A program made the translations under genes and the position numbers. The notes under the pieces were generated by a model that was not told where the DNA came from, did not search any database, and saw only the letters and a program-made list of their open reading frames with translations. From assembly GCF_002843605.1 (NCBI RefSeq), contig NZ_CP025263.1:2199501-2263500 (forward strand): DNA of 64,000 bases. Reading direction: 5' to 3'. This DNA comes from Pseudomonas sp. S09G 359 (GTDB lineage: Bacteria; Pseudomonadota; Gammaproteobacteria; Pseudomonadales; Pseudomonadaceae). Each line of letters starts with the position of its first letter. Position 1 is the stretch's first letter. Shown here in pieces: positions 1-7,913 of the stretch.

Positions 1-2
1 TG

Positions 3-350
3 CAAGGCCAGTTCGAGCAACTGAGGGATAAGACCAAGGACCGTACGTTTCTCTTCGAGCAGCATCAGTACGTTGAAATCGACACGCTCAAGACGGTGAT
101 GCAGGACCCGTATGATGCTGATCAATACGACGCGCCTGTGCTGGACCCCGCCACCGGCATGCCCAGGCCCAAGTACAGTGAACTCTGCGTCTACACGGCG
201 AAGAACATTCTTGAGCGTCCGGGCTTATTGCCTTCATTGGAACGTGCGAGCGGCGGGCGCTTGTTTGGCCCGGCCCCCAAGGAAGGCTGGCTCAGCAACA
301 AAGGCCTCGACCGCTGGCTGGAGCAGGACGAGGCGCACAAAGCGCGCTGA
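3..350 (+). CDS. Unrecognised protein, C-terminal fragment (5' end outside window)
   Basis: The reading frame is open from the left edge of the window to a TGA at 348-350, so only the last 115 residues are visible. The visible part is hydrophilic and charged, with no membrane segment, and it ends in EQDEAHKAR. It contains a stretch DPYDADQYDAPVLDPATGMP, which is rich in Asp and Pro. I do not recognise the family; it could be the tail of a large secreted or effector-like protein, but that is only an impression. A GTG-ATG pair at 96-101 could be mistaken for a start, but the frame clearly continues upstream of it. Confidence 0.6.
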   Translation, partial: QGQFEQLRDKTKDRTFLFEQHQYVEIDTLKTVMQDPYDADQYDAPVLDPATGMPRPKYSELCVYTAKNILERPGLLPSLERASGGRLFGPAPKEGWLSNKGLDRWLEQDEAHKAR

Positions 351-359
351 AGCAGCGGC

Positions 360-1511
360 TTACACCTTGAGGATCTTGCCGCTGATGGCCACCGCCGCCA
401 GCAACACCGCGATCAGCACAAAGGCGGTGCTCAGGCTGCTGCCATGGGCGATAAAGCCAATGACGGCGGGGCCGGCCAGAATGCCGGCGTAACCCAAGGT
501 GGTAATGGCCGGCACGGCGATATGTTCCGGCATGACCTTTTGTTTGCCGACGGCGCTGTACAGCACCGGCACGATGTTCGAGCAGCCGGCGCCCACCAGC
601 GCATAGCCCAGCAGCGCGGTTTCCCACGCGGGGAACAGAGTTGCGAGCAACATGCCGGCGGTGGCCAGGGCGCCGCCGATCACGATCACGCGGGTTGCGC
701 CCAAGCGTCTCACGATGGCATCACCGGTCAGGCGGCCGGCGGTCATGGTCAGGGCGAACGCCGCGTAACCCAGGCCGGCATAGGCTTCGTCCAGGCCGCG
801 CTCGGCGCTGAGGAACACCGCGCTCCAGTCCAGCACCGCGCCTTCGGCCAGGAACACGATAAAACACAGGCAACCGATAAACAGCACCACGCCGTGGGGG
901 ATCGCGAACGCCGGCCCCGAACTCTCACTGCCGTAAGGCAGCAGGTGCGGCCCGGCCTTGAGCAAGGCTGCCAGGGTCACGACGATGACCACCAGCGTCG
1001 CCTGCAACGGCGACAGGCCTAACCCCAGCAGCGCAGAAACACCCGCCGCACCGACGATCCCGCCCAGGCTGAACAGCCCATGAAAGCCCGACATCATGGT
1101 TTTGCCGCTGGCCCGCTCGACGATTACAGCCTGCAAATTGACGGTGGAGTCCACCGTGCCCAGCCCGGCGCCAAACAGGAACAAACCCGCCATCAGCAAG
1201 GGAATCGAACTGACGGTTGCCAGCATTGGCAGGGCCAGGCAGATCATGATCGTCCCGGCCGTCAGCACACGCCGGCAGCCATAACGCGAGGCCAATGCAC
1301 CGGCTGCAGGCATGGCGATGATCGACCCCACCCCCAGGCATAACAGCAACAGGCCGAGGGTGCCTTCACTCAATTCGGCGCGGGCCTTGGCGTAGGGCAC
1401 CAGAGGGGCCCAGGCCGCGATACCGAAGCCGGCGATGAAAAACGCGATACGGGTCGACATTTGCTCCAGCCGCCCGGGAACCACGGGGGCAGAAGTGGGG
1501 ATGGCAGTCAT
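360..1511 (-). CDS. MFS transporter, YbjJ-like
   Basis: A 383-residue inner-membrane protein with about twelve hydrophobic segments, typical of the major facilitator superfamily. The N-terminal part (RIAFFIAGFGIAAWAPLVPY, then the loop ASRYGCRRVL between helices 2 and 3) resembles the YbjJ/FucP-like branch. The substrate cannot be read from sequence. The ATG at 1511 is preceded by AAGGA at a spacing of six bases, which supports this start. The gene is convergent with the fragment at 3-350 and has only nine bases between the two stops. No regulator is adjacent. Confidence 0.85.
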   Translation of the reverse strand: MTAIPTSAPVVPGRLEQMSTRIAFFIAGFGIAAWAPLVPYAKARAELSEGTLGLLLLCLGVGSIIAMPAAGALASRYGCRRVLTAGTIMICLALPMLATVSSIPLLMAGLFLFGAGLGTVDSTVNLQAVIVERASGKTMMSGFHGLFSLGGIVGAAGVSALLGLGLSPLQATLVVIVVTLAALLKAGPHLLPYGSESSGPAFAIPHGVVLFIGCLCFIVFLAEGAVLDWSAVFLSAERGLDEAYAGLGYAAFALTMTAGRLTGDAIVRRLGATRVIVIGGALATAGMLLATLFPAWETALLGYALVGAGCSNIVPVLYSAVGKQKVMPEHIAVPAITTLGYAGILAGPAVIGFIAHGSSLSTAFVLIAVLLAAVAISGKILKV

Positions 1512-1673
1512 GAAAAATCCTTGGTGTTGCGTTCAACGAACGATGTCCAGTGCGACATCCTTGCATATCAGGCCGTAGGGTGCGAGCCGTGCTCCGCTGG
1601 TGTGGCCGGCTATGAATTTTATTTTTACAAAACCGGAACCCAATCGATGCTGGCAGCCACTGAGCTGTTGTCG

Positions 1674-1779
1674 AGTCCGTAGGAGGCCGTCTGGAAGGTG
1701 TGTAATCCCTATGAGAATTGGCTGAACCCCAGGTTTCTCACGGCGGATTACCACCTTCCAGGCTGCCTCCCACAGACAG
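1674..1779. repeat. Long imperfect inverted repeat (about 35-bp arms)
   Basis: Arms at about 1674-1708 and 1745-1779 are nearly reverse complements (core GGAAGGTGTGTAATCC against GGATTACCACCTTCC), separated by about 36 bases. Transcribed in either direction it would form a long hairpin. It differs from the REP families found elsewhere in the window. It lies in the 350-base gap between divergent genes and may be a separate interspersed repeat family. No T-tract follows, so it is not a typical terminator. Confidence 0.7.
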
Positions 1780-1834
1780 TGTGTTCTGTAATACGCTGCT
1801 CTGCTTGTACGTAGGCAACCAGACGGAATCACCG

Positions 1835-1864
1835 ATGAAAATTATCAGGCACGTGACGGCATGA
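1835..1864 (+). CDS. Possible 9-residue leader ORF coupled to the DapF-like gene
   Basis: ATG at 1835 opens MKIIRHVTA and stops at TGA 1862-1864, overlapping the ATG of the next gene by the sequence ATGA. GGAA lies seven bases before this ATG, while the main gene lacks a clear ribosome site of its own. This arrangement would let ribosomes terminate and reinitiate on the downstream gene. No conservation can be judged here, so this is a candidate only. Confidence 0.35.
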   Translation: MKIIRHVTA

Positions 1865-2832
1865 CCCGGTTTTACAATGCGCGGGGCAATATTTATGCGG
1901 TGGTCAGCCCGGCCTTTTTACGCGCGCGGGGCATTGCGCTGCCCGACAGTGCTGCCCAGGCGGCAAGCACTCGCACGCTGTGGGCTGCATCGGCTATCGA
2001 CTCCGAATGCGCTTGGGGCTCGACGCCACATCCAGCAGGCGCCAAGGCCCATCGTTGTGATGGGTTGCTGGTTGGGCCGTTCCAGGCCGCACCGCCGTAT
2101 GACCTGTTGATCGTCAACACTGATGGCTCGCTGGCCGAACGCAGCGGCAACGGCTTGACGATCTTCGCCCAGGCGCTTACCGATCAGGGCTTGATGACGG
2201 CGGCCGCTGAGTTGCGCGTCCATCACGACCAGTCGGACACGCTTTCACCGGTGGCGACGCGGGTCGAGCCCGCAGTCCATGAGGATGTCGCGGGGTTCTG
2301 GTTGGCGTTGGGCTTGCCCGCGTTCGGGCCGTCCGCCGTGGGCGCACAGGGGGTTGGGCCTGCGGAACTCAGCCACGTGAGCGAGCTGGCGGCGATAGAC
2401 CCGCAGTGGGCGAATAGCCAGTTTGTGCGGGTGGGCAACCCCCATTGTGTGACCCTGGTGGAGCAGCTGTCGGCCCTGCCCGACAACCTGCAGATGCAGC
2501 AACCGGCCTTGTTCGAGCGTTTACAGGCGATCGCTTTCGCACCTCCCGCAGGCAGTGGCCAGCCCTGCGTGGCCGGGGTCAACCTGCAATGGGCGGCGCG
2601 GCAGCCCGGCAACCGTGTGGTTGCGCGGGTGTTTGAGCGAGGGGAGGGGCCCACCGCGTCGTCCGGTACCAGCGCCAGTGCCGTGGCCTGTGCGGCCTGG
2701 CGCGCGGGTTGGGTGCAAAGTGGTGAGGTCGCGGTGGTGATGCCCGGTGGCACGGCGCCGGTGCGCTTGCACGCACAGGCCGACACCTTGCTGAGCGTCA
2801 GCCTGTTCGGGACTGCGCGGCTACAGGCGTAA
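1861..2832 (+). CDS. Diaminopimelate epimerase-like protein with both catalytic Cys replaced by Ser
   Basis: A 323-residue member of the DapF/PhzF fold family, longer than the usual DapF of about 275. The DapF landmarks are present: NARGN near residue 6, NTDGS at 86-90, VGNPHCVTLVEQL in the middle, and VFERGEGPT followed by SSGTS near 265-271. In true DapF the two positions after NxDGS and before GTG are the catalytic base cysteines (QCGNG, ACGTG). Here they read RSGNG (Ser95) and SSGTS (Ser268). Racemisation by a cysteine pair is therefore not expected, and the substrate is unknown. It may be an isomerase of PhzF type or a binding protein. A short leader ORF overlaps its start codon. Confidence 0.75.
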   Translation: MTRFYNARGNIYAVVSPAFLRARGIALPDSAAQAASTRTLWAASAIDSECAWGSTPHPAGAKAHRCDGLLVGPFQAAPPYDLLIVNTDGSLAERSGNGLTIFAQALTDQGLMTAAAELRVHHDQSDTLSPVATRVEPAVHEDVAGFWLALGLPAFGPSAVGAQGVGPAELSHVSELAAIDPQWANSQFVRVGNPHCVTLVEQLSALPDNLQMQQPALFERLQAIAFAPPAGSGQPCVAGVNLQWAARQPGNRVVARVFERGEGPTASSGTSASAVACAAWRAGWVQSGEVAVVMPGGTAPVRLHAQADTLLSVSLFGTARLQA

Positions 2833-2837
2833 GGGGC

Positions 2838-4073
2838 TCAAACAAACTCCACCTGCGCCGGCTGGCGTTTCATCAATACCTTGCCGTTGCGGATCGAATA
2901 CAGCGGCAGGCCCTGGCTGCGGATCACCTCGTAGTCGCTGTCTGCCGAGAGGACCAGCAGGTTGGCCGGCCGCCCGGGTTCCAGGCCGTAGCGGTCGCCC
3001 AGGGCCATGGCCTTGGCGCTGTTGTCGGTGACCAGGTCGAGGGCGCTTTGCAGGTTGCGGTAACCGAGCATGTGGCAGATGTGCAGGCCGGCTTCCAGTA
3101 CACGCAGGATGTTGCCGTTGCCCAGGGGGTACCAGGGGTCGACGATGGAGTCCTGGCCGAAGCACACGTTCATGCCGGCTTCGAGCAGCTCGTTGACCCG
3201 GGTCACGCCACGGCGTTTCGGGAAACTGTCGAAGCGGCCCTGCAGGTGAATGCTCTCGGTGGGGCAGGAGACAAAACTGATGCCGGAATGCCCCAGCAGG
3301 CGGAACAGTTTGGCGCAGTAGGCATTGTCGTAGGAGCCCATCGCTGTGGTGTGGCTGGCGGTGACGCGCGCGCCCATGTCACGGCTGCGGGCTTCTTCGG
3401 CCAGCACTTCGAGAAAGCGCGAGTGCGGGTCGTCGGTTTCGTCGCAGTGCACATCCACCAGGCAGCCGCTGCGCTCGGCCAGGTCCATCAGGAACTTCAC
3501 CGAACTCACGCCCTGGTCGCGGGTGTATTCAAAGTGCGGGATGCCCCCGATAACGTCGGCGCCCAAGCGGATGGCTTCTTCCATTAACTCACGGCCATTG
3601 CGATAGGACTCGATGCCTTCCTGGGGAAAGGCGACGATTTGCAGGTCAATCAGGTGCGCGCTTTCTTCGCGCACTTCAAGCATGGCCTTGAGCGCGGTGA
3701 GGTCCGGGTCGGTGACGTCGACGTGGGTGCGCACATGCTGGATGCCATGGGCGGCGAGGGCCTGGATGGTTTTTTTGGCGCGCGCCTTGGTGTCGGCCTG
3801 GGTGATGGTGGCTTTGCGCTCGCCCCAGCACTCGATGCCTTCGAACAGGGTGCCGCTCATGTTCCAGCGCGGCTCGCCGGCGGTGAGCGTGGCGTCGAGG
3901 TGGATATGCGGCTCGACAAACGGCGGGGTCACCAGGTTACCGGCGGCATCGATATCCTCGGGCCCCACTGCCGGCACTGTGGTTTGTGGGGTGATGCTGG
4001 CGATCCGGCCGTGTTCCAGGTGCAGATCATGCAGGCCTTCACGGTTGCGCAGGCGGGCGTTGATGATGTGCAT
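2838..4073 (-). CDS. codA: Cytosine deaminase (amidohydrolase family)
   Basis: 411 residues, highly similar along its length to E. coli CodA, which deaminates cytosine to uracil in pyrimidine salvage. Visible landmarks are the metal-binding HIHLD near residue 56, GTLFEGIE, GIQHVRTHVDV, DVHCDE, ASHTTAM, HLQGRFD, and CFGQDS with the metal-binding Asp followed by DPWYPLG. E. coli has HDD here, so the residue after the metal-ligand Asp (Asp314 there) is Ser. The ATG at 4073 has AGAGGAA seven bases upstream; a TTG at 4100 is open but less likely. It is the last gene of the codB-pucR-codA cluster on this strand. Confidence 0.93.
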   Translation of the reverse strand: MHIINARLRNREGLHDLHLEHGRIASITPQTTVPAVGPEDIDAAGNLVTPPFVEPHIHLDATLTAGEPRWNMSGTLFEGIECWGERKATITQADTKARAKKTIQALAAHGIQHVRTHVDVTDPDLTALKAMLEVREESAHLIDLQIVAFPQEGIESYRNGRELMEEAIRLGADVIGGIPHFEYTRDQGVSSVKFLMDLAERSGCLVDVHCDETDDPHSRFLEVLAEEARSRDMGARVTASHTTAMGSYDNAYCAKLFRLLGHSGISFVSCPTESIHLQGRFDSFPKRRGVTRVNELLEAGMNVCFGQDSIVDPWYPLGNGNILRVLEAGLHICHMLGYRNLQSALDLVTDNSAKAMALGDRYGLEPGRPANLLVLSADSDYEVIRSQGLPLYSIRNGKVLMKRQPAQVEFV

Positions 4074-4100
4074 GGGCAAGTTCCTCTTGGCTAAAAACAA

Positions 4101-5306
4101 TCAGGCAGACAGCCGCCAGATCATCAGCGCGATGCCGATGTCCAGGCGGTCGTAGGCATTATCCAGCGTCAGCCCGCACAGGGCTTCGATACGCTGGATG
4201 CGGTGCGTCAGGGTGTTGCGGTGCAGGGCCAGGCGCTGGGCGGCGGCCATCAGGTTACCATTCTCGTGGAACCAGGCTTCCAGGGTCGGCATGAGGCTCG
4301 GGCCATGGTGCAGGTCGTGGCGCAGTAGCGGGCCCAGGCGCTCATGCAAAAATTGGTCGAGCAAGGCGCGATCGCGTACGCCGCTGAGCAGCTTGAGCAC
4401 ACCCAGTTCGTCATACACGCACAAGCCGGCGCGCTCGCTGAAGCGCCGCGCGGCGGTCAATGCCTGGCGGGCTTCATCCTGCGCCTGGGCCAGGCGTGCG
4501 GGTGGGTGCGCGGCGGCGCTCATCCCGATAAACAACTTGAGCGGCGCCAGGCGCAGGTTGATCGGGTTCAGCCAGTTGGCCAATTGCTGGCGGTTGGCCA
4601 AGGCCGTGACCGCATCCGCAGCCGGCATCAGCAGGCTCCATTGCCCGGCCCGGCCGAGTACCGGCAGCCCCGCCGACAACTGGCGCAAGCGCCGGGTGAT
4701 GCCATCGTGCTGGCGCGCCAGCTGTGCCTCCACCTGCGCCGCGTCGCCCTGGGCGAACAGCAACTCGCTGCCTTCCAGCTGCAATTGCGCCACCTGCCAA
4801 TGCCCCGCCAGTGACATGCCCAATTGCTCGGCACGGTGCAGCAGCAGGTCCAGGGATTGGTAATCCCCCGCCAGCAGACGCTCCAGCACGTCGTGCCGCG
4901 AACGCCCCAGTTGTTCGGCCTGGATCAGCGCCGAACCAATGGCCTGGGTCACCAGCACCATTTTCAGCGAATAAGGCTGCTCGATCAGCGGCATGCCGGC
5001 GGCTTCGGCAGCGTCGAGCAAACGCTGGGGAATCGCCTGGATATACGCGGGCCCCGTGAGGATCACCAGCCCGGCCACTTGGCGCTGGCAGGCTTCGTCG
5101 AGCAATTGCAGCAAGTTGGCCTCATCCCGTGGGTGATTGATGCCAGTGACGAACACCAGTTCACCGCCCAGCACCCACTCGGCAATCCCGCTGTTTTCCG
5201 CCACATAGGGCCAGCGCACCACGTTCGCCAGGCCGGCCTCTGCGGCGCGCAGGCGCATGGACTCCAGGCCCGGCAAGGCCAGCACGTCGGCGAGGGTCAG
5301 GCTCAT
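4101..5306 (-). CDS. PucR-family transcriptional regulator of the cytosine operon
   Basis: 401 residues. An N-terminal PucR (purine catabolism) domain covers roughly 1-125 (MSLTLADVLALPGLESMRL, later VTGINHPRDEANLLQLLDEA). A C-terminal PucR-type helix-turn-helix ends the protein (FHENGNLMAAAQRLALHRNT then LTHRIQRIEALCGL). The start ATG overlaps the codB stop by four bases (ATGA), so the two are translationally coupled. Its position between permease and deaminase suggests that it senses cytosine or a related base and controls this operon. Direction of control is not visible. Confidence 0.9.
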   Translation of the reverse strand: MSLTLADVLALPGLESMRLRAAEAGLANVVRWPYVAENSGIAEWVLGGELVFVTGINHPRDEANLLQLLDEACQRQVAGLVILTGPAYIQAIPQRLLDAAEAAGMPLIEQPYSLKMVLVTQAIGSALIQAEQLGRSRHDVLERLLAGDYQSLDLLLHRAEQLGMSLAGHWQVAQLQLEGSELLFAQGDAAQVEAQLARQHDGITRRLRQLSAGLPVLGRAGQWSLLMPAADAVTALANRQQLANWLNPINLRLAPLKLFIGMSAAAHPPARLAQAQDEARQALTAARRFSERAGLCVYDELGVLKLLSGVRDRALLDQFLHERLGPLLRHDLHHGPSLMPTLEAWFHENGNLMAAAQRLALHRNTLTHRIQRIEALCGLTLDNAYDRLDIGIALMIWRLSA

Positions 5307-6571
5307 GCCTGGGCGTCAGCCAATGGTGCGCGCACCCGCAGTACGCTGGTGAGCAGGATGTAGGTCAGCGACGCCGCCACGATCCCCACCAACGGCGCGA
5401 CCCACGGCGAATTGAATGCCAGCACGGTGCCCAGCGCATACGCCGCCAGCCCCGGCCAGTTGAAGGCCGGCAGTCGCGCATCCGCCAGGCGCGGGTATTG
5501 GCCACGGTAGCGGTAGAAGAAGTCCGCCATGATCACCCCGCCAATCGGCGGAATCACGGTGCCCAGCAGGATCAGGTAGGGCACCAGCATGTCGTACATG
5601 CCGAGCAATGCGAGCAGGGTGCCGATCACCGCGCCGGCCAGGGTCACGGTTTTGCGGCGCCGGGTGCGCAGCAGGTTGCAACCGGCCACGGCGAAGTTGT
5701 AGATCGTGTTGTCCTGGGTGCTCCAGATATTGAGCAGCAACATGGCCATCGCCGCCATGGCGAAGCCTTGCAGCAGCAACACTTCCACCACGTCGGGCTG
5801 CTGATAGACGATGGCACCGTAGGCACCGATCAACACCATCAGGCCGTTGCCGATAAAGAAGCCGATCAGGCTCGCCAGCACCGCGACCTTGGCCGAGCGA
5901 GAAAACCGCGTCCAGTTGGTGGCCTGGGTCGCACCGCTGACAAAGGTGCCGAACACCAGGGTGATCGCTGTGGACAAATCCAGCTCGCCGGTTGGCACCA
6001 CCGCCAGCAAACCGTCCAAGCCGCCGACTTTGACTGTGGCCACCCACATCGACAGAAACAACAGGATGCCCATGGCCGGCACCGCGATGTAGGACAGAAT
6101 CTCCAGGCCGCGATAGCCCACGTAGGCCGTGGCACAGAACACCATGCCGAACAGCACCATCAGTGCCAGCACGCTGCCCTGGCTCAGTTCAAAGTACTTG
6201 CCGAGCACCACCGCGGCGGTGGCGGTGCCCCAGGCGTACCAGCCGATCTGGGTGAAACCGAGGATCAAGTCACTGAGCTTGCTGCCCACTTCGCCAAAGC
6301 AGAAACGCCCCATCAATACCGAATTCAACCCGCTCTTGAAGGCGATGTAACCCAGGCCTGCGGCGTAGATACCCAGTAACAGGTTACCCAGTGCCACCAC
6401 GCCGAGCATGTCGGTGAAACTGAACGCCACCCCCAGCTTGCCGCCGGCAAACATGGTCGCGGTAAAGAAGGTGAAGCCCAGCAGCACCATGGCGGTGGAC
6501 GCCAAGCCCTTGCGCGCGTGCATCGGGACTTCGCTGAGGGGGTAGTCATTGCCCGGTTCTTGCTGCGTCAT
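5303..6571 (-). CDS. codB: Cytosine permease (NCS1 family)
   Basis: 422 residues with about twelve membrane segments, of the nucleobase:cation symporter-1 family and similar to E. coli CodB, which imports cytosine. Typical elements are GFTFFTATMFAGGKLG in helix 1, GATQATNWTRFSR in the middle and NIWSTQDNTIYNFA in helix 8. An open frame extends to 6757, but the ATG at 6571 is preceded by GGGAGC at good spacing and begins as a typical CodB (MTQQEPGNDYPLSEVP), so I choose it. First gene of the cluster; it overlaps the regulator by four bases. Confidence 0.92.
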   Translation of the reverse strand: MTQQEPGNDYPLSEVPMHARKGLASTAMVLLGFTFFTATMFAGGKLGVAFSFTDMLGVVALGNLLLGIYAAGLGYIAFKSGLNSVLMGRFCFGEVGSKLSDLILGFTQIGWYAWGTATAAVVLGKYFELSQGSVLALMVLFGMVFCATAYVGYRGLEILSYIAVPAMGILLFLSMWVATVKVGGLDGLLAVVPTGELDLSTAITLVFGTFVSGATQATNWTRFSRSAKVAVLASLIGFFIGNGLMVLIGAYGAIVYQQPDVVEVLLLQGFAMAAMAMLLLNIWSTQDNTIYNFAVAGCNLLRTRRRKTVTLAGAVIGTLLALLGMYDMLVPYLILLGTVIPPIGGVIMADFFYRYRGQYPRLADARLPAFNWPGLAAYALGTVLAFNSPWVAPLVGIVAASLTYILLTSVLRVRAPLADAQA

Positions 6572-6763
6572 GTGCCTTGCTCCCTGAATGAGTGACGCAG
6601 GCCTATTGCACCGCGCGTGCCAAATCAGCGGCAGTGAAGGGCGCACGGTCGGCACTGTGCACGGTGCACAGTATTTATAGCCAAATCGGGGGAAAAACGC
6701 CGGAAGGAGTGTTCGCCATGCCCAGCGGGGCACGAAAGCGGTGCAACGGTGATACAAATTGGA

Positions 6764-7387
6764 TCAGTCGAACAGCGTGTGGGTGGTCTCGCCGCGATGG
6801 AAGGCAAATGCGGCCTCCAGATCACTTTCGATCGTGCGCCCGCGAGACAGCGGCGGCAGGTCATCCAAGCGGAAAAAGCCCACTTCCGTGGTTTCGAATC
6901 CCGCCATCGGTGCCGACTGATCCACCCGCTCACACAGAAAATACAGCTTGTAGAAATCACGCACGTCCGGCCGATACAAACCCTTGGCTTTGTGCGTCAC
7001 GCTGTACAGTGCCCGCGCCGTCACCGTCAGCCCGGCTTCCTCACGGATTTCCTTGATGATGTTTTCCGCCGCCGACAACCCGATATCGGCGTACCCGCCC
7101 GGCAGCGCCCAGCAGCCATCGGTCAGTTCGCGTACCAGCAGAATCCGCTCGCCTTCGATGACCGCACCGCGCACGTCAATCATCGGCGTCGAGTAACGTT
7201 TGGCAAAATCCGTGACCAACCCGGTGATGCGCTCCAAGGGCACGTTGCCCAATTGCGCGAGCATGCTGTGGGCAATCTCGGCAATCTCTTCCAGGCGTTC
7301 GCGCTCGAAATCATCGGTGCAAAAGTGCAGCCCGGTGGACGCCAACGCCTGCAAGCGTTTGGCCTGGGCCAGCCAGGTGTTTTCCAT
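6764..7387 (-). CDS. NUDIX hydrolase with Nudix_N domain
   Basis: 207 residues. The N-terminal 60 or so residues match the Nudix_N domain seen in ADP-ribose and nucleoside-diphosphate hydrolases (WLAQAKRLQALASTGLHFC). The NUDIX box follows in the middle: GGYADIGLSA then KEIREEAGL, with all the Glu ligands for the metal present. Expected to cleave a nucleoside diphosphate linked to another moiety; ADP-ribose is the usual substrate of this architecture, but that is inference. The ATG at 7387 has GAGG seven bases upstream; longer frames to 7441 lack a comparable site and would run into the terminator of queD. Confidence 0.88.
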   Translation of the reverse strand: MENTWLAQAKRLQALASTGLHFCTDDFERERLEEIAEIAHSMLAQLGNVPLERITGLVTDFAKRYSTPMIDVRGAVIEGERILLVRELTDGCWALPGGYADIGLSAAENIIKEIREEAGLTVTARALYSVTHKAKGLYRPDVRDFYKLYFLCERVDQSAPMAGFETTEVGFFRLDDLPPLSRGRTIESDLEAAFAFHRGETTHTLFD

Positions 7388-7441
7388 ACGAACCTCGTGG
7401 GTCGGCGAAAGGGACTGGTCGAAGGGTGCAATACCGGGCAC

Positions 7442-7469
7442 AAAAAAACCACCGCAAGGGTGGTTTTTT
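7442..7469 (-). terminator. Rho-independent terminator after queD
   Basis: Symmetric hairpin AACCACC-GCAAGGG-TGGTT flanked by runs of A and T, so on the minus strand a short GC stem is followed by seven T. It lies 12 bases after the queD stop and before the NUDIX gene, separating the two units. It can act in both directions. Confidence 0.8.
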
Positions 7470-7481
7470 CACCGCACAGGT

Positions 7482-7838
7482 TTACTCGCCGCGATAGATG
7501 CAGCCGCTGGTGCAGGTCTCGTGGATGCGGATCGCGCTGAGTTCCGGCAGCAGGGGTTTCAACTCGGTCCAAATCCACTTGGCCAGCACTTCGCTGGTGG
7601 GGTTTTCCAGGCCTGGGATGTCGTTGAGGTAGTTGTGGTCGAGGCGTTCGTAGAGCGGCTTGAAAATCGCCTTGATCTCCGAGAAGTCGCGAATCCAGCC
7701 GGTATGGGGATCGAGGTCGCCGCTCAGGTGGATCGCCACCTTGAACGAATGCCCATGCAGACGCCCGCATTTGTGGCCTTCCGGTACGTGGGGCAGGCGG
7801 TGGGCGGATTCGAATGTAAATTCCTTGAAGATTTCCAC
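7482..7838 (-). CDS. queD: 6-carboxytetrahydropterin synthase
   Basis: 118 residues, the standard length for QueD, which converts dihydroneopterin triphosphate to 6-carboxytetrahydropterin in preQ0/queuosine synthesis. The zinc-binding histidines are visible in [10 protein letters not shown] and [10 protein letters not shown]. The catalytic Cys lies in the KCGRLHGH context, and the C-terminal [14 protein letters not shown] carries the conserved Glu. The protein is cytoplasmic. It is transcribed alone, with its own terminator downstream. Confidence 0.95.
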   Translation of the reverse strand: MEIFKEFTFESAHRLPHVPEGHKCGRLHGHSFKVAIHLSGDLDPHTGWIRDFSEIKAIFKPLYERLDHNYLNDIPGLENPTSEVLAKWIWTELKPLLPELSAIRIHETCTSGCIYRGE

Positions 7839-7913
7839 AGTATTTTCAGCTCGGTCAGTATCTGGCAGGCGGCGAGTTTAACAGCTTGATCCCTCTGCGC
7901 GCATACCGCTGGG

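Noticed and set aside
3..350. Assignment of the left-edge fragment to a type VI secretion effector
   Set aside because: Only an impression from composition; no motif supports it and no type VI genes are in the window.
1533..1832. 99-residue minus-strand frame
   Set aside because: It spans the long inverted repeat and lacks a ribosome site; judged a repeat-derived artefact.
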